Positions 16,901 to 25,313 of a DNA stretch of 64,000 nucleotides are shown here, piece after piece. Under the pieces are notes generated by a model that saw only the letters and a list, made by a program, of their open reading frames with translations, searched no databases and was not told where the DNA came from. A program made the position numbers and the translations under genes. How positions within the stretch are numbered: position 1 is the stretch's first letter; the number at the start of each line of letters is the position of its first letter. The stretch is from Persicitalea sp963803495 (GTDB lineage: Bacteria > Bacteroidota > Bacteroidia > Cytophagales > Spirosomataceae): positions 2,976,001 to 3,040,000 of the forward strand of contig CAWDMP010000002.1 of NCBI GenBank assembly GCA_963803495.1, in the 5' to 3' direction.

Positions 16901-18088
16901 TTGAACTATTTAAGCTTATTTTCTGGATGTGGAGGATTTGATTTAGGATTTGAGGAAGCGGGATTCAAGTCGATTGGAGCAATTGACAATGATTCGAACG
17001 TTCTGAACGTACACAAAAAAAATTTGAAAGGCAAAACTTATGCATTTGATTTAAGTGGTGGTACTTTACCATCAGAATTGGAAAAGAAAAAAATAGATGT
17101 TTTAATCTCTGGATCTCCATGTCAGGGTTTTTCGACAGTAGGGCAAAGAAAACTACAAGACCCACGAAATGAGTTACTGTTAGTTGGAGGAGAAATTGCT
17201 AGACGCTACTCTCCAAAGGTTGTAGTGTTTGAAAATGTAATGGGATCGGTTTCTGGATCACACAAGGTATTCTGGGATATCTTAATGGATAATTTAGCAT
17301 CATTAAACTATAATTTTAAATTTTTGAAATGTTTTGGGTCTGATATTGGAATGGCTCAGATTAGAAAAAGGATTTTTCTGATCGCGTGGATAGGAAATAA
17401 GGATCTGGATTTTGAAGTTGATTTAGTCAAGACTAAAACTTTGAGGGATGTACTTAGTGACATTGATGATGTGCCAAATCAGAATGAATATTTCAAAATT
17501 AAAGATGTAAAGACAATCAAGATTATAAGAAGAATTGACTCAGGACAGAAGTTATGTAACGTGAGAGGTGGTGAAAACTCAATTCACACATGGGAGATAC
17601 CAGAGATATTTGGGAAGGTTAGCGATCGAGAAAAGTATGTCTTAGTTTTAATAAAAAGTCTTAGAAGAAGAATCAGAAAGAGGGCTTTTGGTGATGCTGA
17701 TCCCCTATCACTACTCGAAATTAACAATCATAGTGAAATCGAAGTAGATGAGGTTGTAAGATCACTATTAAAGAAGGGTTATTTAAAAGAGACAGACAAA
17801 AAATTTGATTTAGTTCATACATATAATGGACTATATAAAAGACTGGAATGGGACAAATGTTCGATGACCGTTGATACGAGATTTGGGAATCCTAGATATT
17901 TTTTGCATCCAGAGGAGCATAGAGGATTCACAGTTAGAGAGGCAGCTAGAATACAAGGATTTAAAGATGATTTCCTTTTCTTTGGAACGATTGAGCAAAA
18001 ATTTAAAATGATTGGTAATGCTGTACCACCACCTATGTCAAAAGTTATAGCTGAAATTATTAGAGATAAAATTTTAAATGAACAATAA
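16901..18088 (+). CDS. DNA (cytosine-5)-methyltransferase
   Basis: A 395-residue C5 methyltransferase; the start is the TTG at 16901, because an upstream stop (TAG 16880-16882) leaves no better choice. Motif I is LFSGCGGFDLGFEEAGF (6-22), motif IV is GSPCQGFSTVGQ with catalytic Cys74, motif VI is ENV (111-113), motif VIII is QIRKRIFLIAW, motif IX is REAARIQGF and motif X is IGNAVPPPMS. The target-recognition region lies roughly at residues 175-310. The enzyme methylates C5 of cytosine in a specific duplex site, which I cannot predict. It is the first gene of the island and overlaps the next by 11 bases. Low GC and many AGA/ATA codons mark it as foreign to the host. No cognate restriction endonuclease gene is recognisable. 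Confidence 0.95.
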   Translation: MNYLSLFSGCGGFDLGFEEAGFKSIGAIDNDSNVLNVHKKNLKGKTYAFDLSGGTLPSELEKKKIDVLISGSPCQGFSTVGQRKLQDPRNELLLVGGEIARRYSPKVVVFENVMGSVSGSHKVFWDILMDNLASLNYNFKFLKCFGSDIGMAQIRKRIFLIAWIGNKDLDFEVDLVKTKTLRDVLSDIDDVPNQNEYFKIKDVKTIKIIRRIDSGQKLCNVRGGENSIHTWEIPEIFGKVSDREKYVLVLIKSLRRRIRKRAFGDADPLSLLEINNHSEIEVDEVVRSLLKKGYLKETDKKFDLVHTYNGLYKRLEWDKCSMTVDTRFGNPRYFLHPEEHRGFTVREAARIQGFKDDFLFFGTIEQKFKMIGNAVPPPMSKVIAEIIRDKILNEQ

Positions 18089-19079
18089 ACAGAATTATAT
18101 CGATAAAATAACGGGATGGTCAATTGAAAGGAATGGAGAAGATTATTTATCAATAGAAAGAGAATTAAGGTTCTTGGAAGACTATTTGTATTATGATTTT
18201 GAGCCAGCGTTAAATTCTCAAATTAGATTCAACGATAGACTAAATTTGTGGCTAGATAATGTAAAAGAAGAAACATTTCAAAAATTACTGCTTAAACTAG
18301 TTCCTAAAATATTTTATATAGGCAGAGAAGAATTCAATTGTTTATACAAAACTGTTTTTAGTTCGAACATAAAAAATTGGCTAGTTGAGTGCGTCGTATC
18401 TAATTTTGAAACAGAAGATTATAATCTGCTACTCTCAAATGCAATAAACGAAACATGGTTCTGTCCAATTACTGATAGTTTTCGTATAAATCAATTTTAT
18501 CATTTAAATAATATCAGCTCCAAGCATACTTTTCGGCCAGATTGGAGATCGTTAAAAAAATTTGGGGATTTAGAGAAAATATCAAATTATATACGATCAA
18601 GTAATGTAAAGTACATTGTATTATTAGAAGATTTTGTAGGTAGTGGGACACAATCTGAATCGGTTATAAAGTTTGCCAATCAAATTGTTGATATTCTTGG
18701 TGAGGAAGACATTAGCATTAAACTCTTAATTTGCCCTCTAATCATTTGTCCAATTGGGATAGATAAGTTGTCCAAATTGTGTCATCATAATGAAAATATC
18801 GACCTAAGCTCAGTTATACAAATATCAGAAAACGAATTAATAAATGAAGAAAGAATTCCTGAGCAACCAGAATTAATTCCAACTATTCAAATGATAAAAA
18901 CTGTCTTTCCAATAGTGATAGGTACATCAACGAAGATGAGAAGTATTGGCATGTATGGTTATAAAGATACTGGTTCACTGGTAGTTATGTACACGAACAC
19001 TCCAAACAACTCGTTGCCAATCATCTATGCAGAATCAAATACATGGTTTCCACTTTTCAAAAGACACTTTCGAGATTAA
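18078..19079 (+). CDS. Phosphoribosyltransferase-like protein of the island
   Basis: A 333-residue protein. Residues 181-193 read VLLEDFVGSGTQS: a hydrophobic strand, two acidic/turn positions and a Gly-rich loop. This matches the PRPP-binding loop of type I phosphoribosyltransferases (hhhhD-D/F-hh-T/S-G-x-T). The C-terminal part contains GYKDTGSLVVMYTNTPNNSLP and WFPLF, which I remember from predicted PRTase-like proteins in conflict systems. The N-terminal 150 residues are helical and aromatic-rich. No signal peptide or membrane helix, so cytoplasmic. It overlaps the methyltransferase by 11 bases and ends 3 bases before the ATPase. It may act on nucleotides or bases as effector, or bind a nucleotide ligand (inference). 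Confidence 0.7.
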   Translation: MNNKQNYIDKITGWSIERNGEDYLSIERELRFLEDYLYYDFEPALNSQIRFNDRLNLWLDNVKEETFQKLLLKLVPKIFYIGREEFNCLYKTVFSSNIKNWLVECVVSNFETEDYNLLLSNAINETWFCPITDSFRINQFYHLNNISSKHTFRPDWRSLKKFGDLEKISNYIRSSNVKYIVLLEDFVGSGTQSESVIKFANQIVDILGEEDISIKLLICPLIICPIGIDKLSKLCHHNENIDLSSVIQISENELINEERIPEQPELIPTIQMIKTVFPIVIGTSTKMRSIGMYGYKDTGSLVVMYTNTPNNSLPIIYAESNTWFPLFKRHFRD

Positions 19080-19082
19080 ATT

Positions 19083-21092
19083 ATGATCGATAAATCCAAC
19101 CCTTTTCATGAGCTATATGTAACAGAGTCATTCGAAGCAAATTCCTTTGTTGATTTGTTCAGCAATGTACTTATAGACCATGCTGCACCATTATTCAAAC
19201 CTGGAAACGTTATATTAAAAGGTTTGCCTGGTACTGGAAAAACAATGATGCTAAGCCTGCTAGATTCCACAATCAGGTTAGCATATAAGAGAAGGAATGT
19301 CCCATTTCCAGTACCTTATAAACTGAATAGATACGTTGGCGCAGGTATTAACTTAATTCGAAGTAGTGTAGCTGATTTTGGCCAAAGATCACCGCAAACT
19401 ATAAGCGAATTGAATGAACTCACTGTGTACTTTGCGGACTTTGTTAACTTTTGGATAGTCAGAGATATTTTGCAGTCTATAGAAGACCTTCATTCTGAAC
19501 TGGGAAGCGAAATCGGTATTAACTACTCCTCTGACGCTCTAGATGAATTCGCTTTATTATTAAAACAGGAAGATTGTTGGTTTGGATATTTGGACGATGT
19601 GAATTCATATTCAGATTTATTAAGAAAATTTAAAAGTAGGATTGTAACATATAGAAGTTACCTACACTTTAATATCAATGTTCTACCAGAAGATATTGTT
19701 AATAGCAAAACAGCTATCGGGATTCCTATCCTAAGCACAGTAAAACTACTTAGGGAGACTCAAATATTGAAGAGTGATGTTCAAGTATTCATACGAATAG
19801 ATCAATATGAGGAGCTTTCATGGCTTGATGATACAGTTGAAGGGTCAGGCAAAGCCTTCAGGTCCGTCATAAACAAGCTTTTGGCTTCTAGAGACGCTAC
19901 TGTTTCGTACCGAGTAGGCACACGGCCGTTCGCATGGGATGATGATGAACACGTTATATTTGGAACAACAGCTAGATTGGAGCTAGACAGGAATTATTTA
20001 GAAATATCTATTGATGATGTTTTGAAACGACCAGAAGATGTTTCAACTTATTTGTTCCCGAAATTTGCAGAGGATATATTCAGGAAAAGGCTATCGCACT
20101 TTAATCTTCCGGCTGATAAAGCTAACAGTGATTTGCTTACGAGAGTGTTCGGAGCTAGTCTTTCACCAGAAGAGAGAGCAATAAGATACGTGCCTAATGA
20201 TAGAGGCAATGTGCTTCACTTTGATGATTCATGGTCCGATGAAACTAAACAGTATTTAACTAAAATTCTGAAATCGTCTCCACTTTCAGCTAGGTTGGGT
20301 GAAGCTTGGATTCGTCAGAAGGGTGAAGAAAGCTTAGATCATTTACAGGATTTGCCCATCTGGAATGATAAGAAGAAAAAATACTGGAAAAAGGAACGGA
20401 TAGATCAGGCATTGATTCAGGTAGCATCACGTAATGGCCAACAACTAATTTGGGATGGCAAGCGAGATATACTTAATTTAAGTGGAGGTAACATATTAGC
20501 CTTTCTTAATCTATGTCAGCAAATTTGGGAAGTTTGGATGCGCGATCAAAGTAGTGGAAAGATTTCAAATTTGCCTATAAATATTAGCCCTAAAATACAG
20601 ACATTAGGTATTTTACATGCTAGTGCTATTTGGTTTAAAAAGATTTCCTCTGTAAGAGGTGGGTACGACCGTATGTTATTTATCACTTTTATTGGCACCA
20701 TGTTTCATAAATGGCTCACGGAAGATAAGAATTTATCTTATCCTGGAAGAAATGGATTTTCATTGGAGACATATAGTGAAGGTAAATATTTAGAGGTTGA
20801 TAAGTTTTTAAAAGAGGCTTCTGATTATGGCGATTTGCAAGCTAGAAATCACACCACCAAAAGTAAAAACAAAAGGAAACGAGTAAAGTGGTATTTGAAT
20901 CCAATGCTTTCACCTTATTTTAGAATTCCTGCAATTCATACAAAAGAACCTTACTACGCGTCAATAGAAGAAGTTATCTACTGGTATAACTATTCGGTAA
21001 AACAGTTAGAAAACAGTACCTATTTAGCGCCCAAAACTTCTGAACTAACTTCTCAGATTAAAGGAATACAAACAAAATTATTTGATGAATAA
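19083..21092 (+). CDS. ORC/Cdc6-like AAA+ ATPase of the island
   Basis: A 669-residue P-loop ATPase. Walker A is GLPGTGKT (47-54). Walker B is VFIRIDQYEEL (235-245), where Asp-Gln replaces the usual Asp-Glu and a Glu follows two residues later. A sensor-1-like segment VSYRVGTRPFAW is at about 274-285. The N-terminal placement of the module and the YEEL after Walker B are reminiscent of ORC/Cdc6 and STAND-like ATPases. The C-terminal 350 residues contain charged linkers and a basic stretch (KSKNKRKRVKW) near residue 600 that could bind nucleic acid. Probably the sensing or switching component. It overlaps the fourth gene by eight bases. Intact and AT-rich like its neighbours. Confidence 0.75.
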   Translation: MIDKSNPFHELYVTESFEANSFVDLFSNVLIDHAAPLFKPGNVILKGLPGTGKTMMLSLLDSTIRLAYKRRNVPFPVPYKLNRYVGAGINLIRSSVADFGQRSPQTISELNELTVYFADFVNFWIVRDILQSIEDLHSELGSEIGINYSSDALDEFALLLKQEDCWFGYLDDVNSYSDLLRKFKSRIVTYRSYLHFNINVLPEDIVNSKTAIGIPILSTVKLLRETQILKSDVQVFIRIDQYEELSWLDDTVEGSGKAFRSVINKLLASRDATVSYRVGTRPFAWDDDEHVIFGTTARLELDRNYLEISIDDVLKRPEDVSTYLFPKFAEDIFRKRLSHFNLPADKANSDLLTRVFGASLSPEERAIRYVPNDRGNVLHFDDSWSDETKQYLTKILKSSPLSARLGEAWIRQKGEESLDHLQDLPIWNDKKKKYWKKERIDQALIQVASRNGQQLIWDGKRDILNLSGGNILAFLNLCQQIWEVWMRDQSSGKISNLPINISPKIQTLGILHASAIWFKKISSVRGGYDRMLFITFIGTMFHKWLTEDKNLSYPGRNGFSLETYSEGKYLEVDKFLKEASDYGDLQARNHTTKSKNKRKRVKWYLNPMLSPYFRIPAIHTKEPYYASIEEVIYWYNYSVKQLENSTYLAPKTSELTSQIKGIQTKLFDE

Positions 21093-22059
21093 TATCGATG
21101 CTATTTATCGTCCTTGGGGAGAGTTGTCGTGGCTAACTAGTAGATTAGAGCATAGAGAGTATCATTTTTACGGATGTCTATCAACTGAATCCAGATGTTT
21201 AGAGTCTCTGAAAATATTGAAATCAAAAAATATTCTATCTAGTGTAACCTTTTTAGAAATAATTGATCCTGTCGATTCTCAGACTCACATTTCTCTTAGG
21301 AGTAAACATAAATTTGAAATAGATCAGATTTTCACTGTCTCCACACTGGAACAACATAAGCTCTTGTGTCCAATCAATGATGTTTTCACCAGTATTTCAA
21401 CTTTTCTTGACTCTTGTAACGGGAACATAATACTGGACATCAGCTCTTTCCCAAAACGGTTCTTTTTCCCAATCGTTAAAGTGCTGTTAAATAATGAATT
21501 AGCGAAGAACTTGATCGTTACCTATTCTACACCACTTCATTATAGCTCCAGTAGTCTTTCCGAGAACCCTATGGACTGGGCTCATATTCCTATGTTTGAC
21601 AACGATGATCCTGATAAAGATTACGATAAAGCCATTATAGGATTAGGTTTTATGCCTCTTGGATTACCAAATCTTTTGCGAGATCGATTTAGTGATTTAA
21701 CATCATATTTAATCTTTCCTTTTCCCCCTGGTTCACCATTTTTTCAACGGACGTGGAAGTTTATTGAAAGCATGCAAATTGAACCAAAAATAGATCATAA
21801 GAACATAATCCGCATCGACGCATCTAATGTATCTGAAAACTTTGATTCTATAAAAATTATAGCAGATGGAAATAGTGTTTTGATGGCACCATATGGTCCC
21901 AAACCTATATCCTTAGCTATGTGTTTGTATGCGTGCCTTACAAATTCCCCTGTGTATTACACACAACCAACTACATATGATGCTTCGTACAGCTACGGAG
22001 TGTCCATGTGCGCTGGTTACAGTATCAAATTGGGTGGACAGAACTTGTATGAAAAGTAA
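21085..22059 (+). CDS. Uncharacterised fourth protein of the island
   Basis: A 324-residue cytoplasmic protein that I do not recognise. I use ATG 21085 rather than TTG 21082. Predicted features are alternating strands and helices suggesting a Rossmann-like fold. One segment is NIILDISSFPKRFFFPIVK (strand, Asp, Ser-Ser turn, then a basic-aromatic helix). A second, SVLMAPYGPKPISLAMCLYA, has the look of a ligand-binding loop before a helix, loosely similar to CARF-type sensor domains, though I would not assign it. The C-terminus includes PVYYTQPTTYDASYSYG. It starts inside the ATPase gene, indicating coupled translation, and its stop codon lies within a perfect inverted repeat. Confidence 0.65.
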   Translation: MNNIDAIYRPWGELSWLTSRLEHREYHFYGCLSTESRCLESLKILKSKNILSSVTFLEIIDPVDSQTHISLRSKHKFEIDQIFTVSTLEQHKLLCPINDVFTSISTFLDSCNGNIILDISSFPKRFFFPIVKVLLNNELAKNLIVTYSTPLHYSSSSLSENPMDWAHIPMFDNDDPDKDYDKAIIGLGFMPLGLPNLLRDRFSDLTSYLIFPFPPGSPFFQRTWKFIESMQIEPKIDHKNIIRIDASNVSENFDSIKIIADGNSVLMAPYGPKPISLAMCLYACLTNSPVYYTQPTTYDASYSYGVSMCAGYSIKLGGQNLYEK

Positions 22060-22100
22060 CCACTATTTCCTATTTGTAATCTTGATAGTGGTTACTTTTC
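22051..22100 (+). terminator. 16-bp inverted repeat closing the island operon
   Basis: GAAAAGTAACCACTAT (22051-22066) and its exact reverse complement (22085-22100) enclose an 18-nt loop. The island's last stop codon TAA (22057-22059) is in the left arm. There is no long T-run after it, although the right arm itself ends in TTTTC. Likely an operon terminator or mRNA-stabilising hairpin. Confidence 0.7.
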
Positions 22101-22161
22101 TATGTAACAAAATTGTGAGTGAAACACTAACTATATCCCGCCCTTTACCTTTCTAACTAAT

Positions 22162-25100
22162 TTGATTCCCGTAAGCCTCACCATCCAAGGACTATATTCC
22201 TACAAAAAAACCCAGGAGATCGACTTCTCCAAGCTGACTGAGACGGCCATTTTTGGTATTTTCGGGAAAGTGGGCAGCGGCAAATCGTCTATTTTGGAAG
22301 CGATCACGTACGCGCTCTACGGCGAGACGGATCGCCTCAATAAATCGGGCGACGACCGCAACTACAACATGATGAACCTGAGGTCGGACACGCTGCTGAT
22401 CGACTACGTGTGCCGCGCGGGAGCCGAAGGGGAGCGGTACCGCTTCACGGTGAAGGGGCGGCGCAATGGCAAGCAGTTCGACAAGGTCAACACCTTCGAG
22501 CGCAACGCCTACCAATGGCTCGATACGATGGAAGACTGGGCGCCGATCGAAGTGAGCGATGCCGCCGAAAAAATCATCGGGTTGAGTTACGACAACTTCA
22601 AGCGCACGATCATCATTCCGCAGGGAAAGTTTCAGGATTTTCTGGACCTGCCGCAGGCGCAGCGCACGCGGATGATGAATGAGATTTTTCAGCTCAACCG
22701 CTACGACCTGGCTGATAAGGTCAAGATCCTGAAAAATCGCAACGACAACCAACTCGAAGGTCTCAAAGGTCAGCTGAGCCAACTCGGCCAAACCACGCCT
22801 GAGTCGTTGGCGCAGTCGAAGCACGATTTGAAAAACGCCCAGCTGCTCATCAGGCAAAACGAGGGCGTGGTGAAGGAGCTGGCCGAGAACGACAAACAAC
22901 TCGAAACGTTACGCACGCTCTTCGCCGAGAAAAAAACGGCCGAACAGAGCATTGCCGGACTCGCCACGCAGGAGCCCGATTTCAGCGCCCGCGCCAAGCG
23001 GCTGGACCGCTACCAATCGTGCCGCAACACGTTCAAGATCGTCTTGAATCAAAAGCATATTCAAGAGAAAGCGCTGGCGCGTGACCAGGGTACCTTGCAG
23101 GAAAAGGAGAAGGTCAGCGGCCGCAGCGGCAGCAGCAGATCGCCGGGGAGCATAAAAAGCTGGACGCCATCGCACCGGACTACGCCAAGCGCGATGCCCT
23201 GAAAAAAGGAAGCGGAAGAATTGGCGCTGGTACTTACTCTGGCGCAGACCCGAGAAGAGCGGGCTAAGTTGCAGGAGGACCAGAAGCGTGGCCGAACGGC
23301 TTTCGTCCAGAATAAAGACATCGTCGGCCAACTTACTCAGCAAAAAAGTGAGTTAGAGAAATCGCTGGATCAAGGCGAAGGCCGAGCGGGTGGACTTGGA
23401 AGTCGTGACGAAGGTGGCCGAGTGGTTCTCGACCAAGAAGACACTGCTGTCGACGAAAGAAATCCTGAAAAAGGACGCCAATGCGGTAGCGAACGACGAG
23501 GAAAAACTCGAAATGCGCAAGATCGATCTGTTACTCGATCCGCCCTTTAACGAAACCTTTGGCCCCGAAGCTGCCGATGCGCCTCCCGCCCAACTTCGCG
23601 AGACGACTCGACCGGGAGAAAGCAGACACTTCGTCGGCCAGTATGCCGAACTTGGAAAAGCAGATTTTGCAACTCAAAACCCAACGTGAACTCCGGCAGT
23701 ACGCCAGCGACTTGCAGCCCGGTGCGCCTTGTCCGCTTTGTGGCTCGGTGCATCACCCCAGGTAATGGGTGGCGCCAATGCGCTGCACAATGAGTTGAAG
23801 GCCTTTGAGCATAAACAGAAAAAACTCCGCGAAACGGAAGTACGCTTACGATCAGCTTGAAAGACCAACTAAGCGGGTTGGAAAAAGAGTTTGATTTTTA
23901 CGAAAAACAGAAGAAAAGCATCCGCGAAAAGTGGGACGAAAACAAGACGGCTTTGACTCAGCACGATGCTGCTTTTGTGTGGACCGATTTTGCCAAAGAC
24001 GATGAAAAAACGGTACAGCAGGCTTTTCAGAAAGCCCGGCAGCAGCAAGCGGAAATTCAAAAGCTGGAATCGGATTATAAAAAGAAGGACCGCGAACTCG
24101 GCGAAGCACGCGACTCTGCTAAATGACAAAATAAAGCCCGCGTTGGATACCATCGAGCAAAAACTGGCGGCTAAATCCGCCGAGATCGATACCTACCAAA
24201 AGCAAATCACGCAACTGGACGTGGCGGAATTTGCCAGTCAAACCGCTGAGCAAATCAAGTACCGCATCCACGCCCAAAATACCGCGTACCAGAAACTTAC
24301 CGACGATTACGAGCGGCTGACGAAGCAAATCCAGGTACTTGCCGACCAGCAGAACATTCTTTCGGGCGAGATTACGTCTTTAAAAACCAACACCCAACAG
24401 CAAGCCGAGGCGTTGCGGGAGTTGAAAGACAATCTGGATAAAGACATTGCTTCCTCCGACTTTGCCGACGAAAGCGAGATCGTGGCGATGCTCCAATCGG
24501 AACTGGACATTGCGGCCGAGCAAAAGCAGATAGAAACCTACCGTCTGGCGCTGAACACCGCCCGCGCGTCGCTGAAATCGCTGGAAGAGAAAACCGACGG
24601 GTTGCGCTACGACGCCGAAATCCACCAAAAACTCCGCGTCGATCTGGAAGAGAAAACCGATCGTCTTAACGAGTTGCGTAAGGAAGAAGGCGGCTTGGCG
24701 AATCAGGTTAGCAAGCAGGAGCAAGATTTGGCGCAACAGGGTGATTTGCGGAAGGAAAAAGACAAGCTCGACGTTCGCGCCGGCGATATCGACACGCTTG
24801 ACCAAATTGTTCAAGGCTAGCGGCTTTGTGAGCTACGTGTCGGCGATGCATTTGCAGAATCTGTGCAACCAAGCCAATGCGCGCTTCCATAAAATGACGC
24901 GCCACCAGTTGCAACTCGAACTCTACGAGCCGCGCCCGGCCGAGTACGATTTCCAGGTCCGCGACCTGCTCAACGAAGGCCGCACCCGCGCCGTCAAGAC
25001 GCTTTCGGGCGGACAGAAATTCCAGGTCGCGCTGTCGTTGGCTCTGGCTTTGGCCGACCAAATCCACAACCAATCGCACGCGCTGCACAACTTCTTCTTC

Positions 25101-25289
25101 CTGGACGAAGGCTTCGGCTCGCTCGACAAGGATTCGCTGCACGAGGTATTCGAGACCCTGCAATCGCTCCGCCGCGAAAACCGCATCGTCGGCGTCATCT
25201 CGCACGTCGAGGAGCTGCAACAGGAAATCCAAAATCACCTAAAAATAGAGATGACGGAGCAGGGTAGTGTGGTGGTGCCGAATTGGTAG
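22162..25289 (+). pseudogene. sbcC: Exonuclease SbcC, multiply frameshifted
   Basis: SbcC is the Rad50-like SMC ATPase partner of SbcD. From TTG 22162 the N-terminal ATPase half is clear (FGIFGKVGSGKSSILEAI; IIIPQGKFQDFLDL). The coiled-coil region switches frame near 23117, 23212, 23378, 23568, 23763, 23840 and 24117, and again near 24815. Each fragment still reads as SbcC, including the zinc hook CPLCGSVHHP at about 23730-23760. The C-terminal half has the ABC signature TLSGGQKFQVALSLALA, Walker B FFLDEGFGSLD and the H-loop region VISHVEEL. At least two shifts are single extra Gs (23212, 23378). The TAG stop at 25287-25289 lies inside a 28-bp palindrome. Unless these are sequencing errors, no SbcC can be made. 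Confidence 0.9.
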
Positions 25290-25313
25290 AGACAAGGCAT
25301 GCCTTGTCTCTAC
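25286..25313. repeat. 28-bp perfect palindrome, GTAGAGAC family
   Basis: The left half is GTAGAGACAAGGCA and the right half is its exact complement. The TAG in its left end is the sbcC stop codon, and the TAG read on the other strand from its right end (25310-25312) is the stop of the convergent hydrolase gene. Related copies lie at 26703 and 26797. It may also act as a bidirectional terminator. Confidence 0.85.

Noticed and set aside
16901..18088. Classical type II restriction-modification system
   Set aside because: No restriction endonuclease is recognisable in the neighbouring genes; the three partners look like a PRTase-like protein, an AAA+ ATPase and an unknown protein.
16660..22160. 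Island as prophage, IS element or integrative element
   Set aside because: No integrase, transposase, phage structural gene, tRNA target or flanking direct repeat was seen; only composition and gene content suggest transfer.
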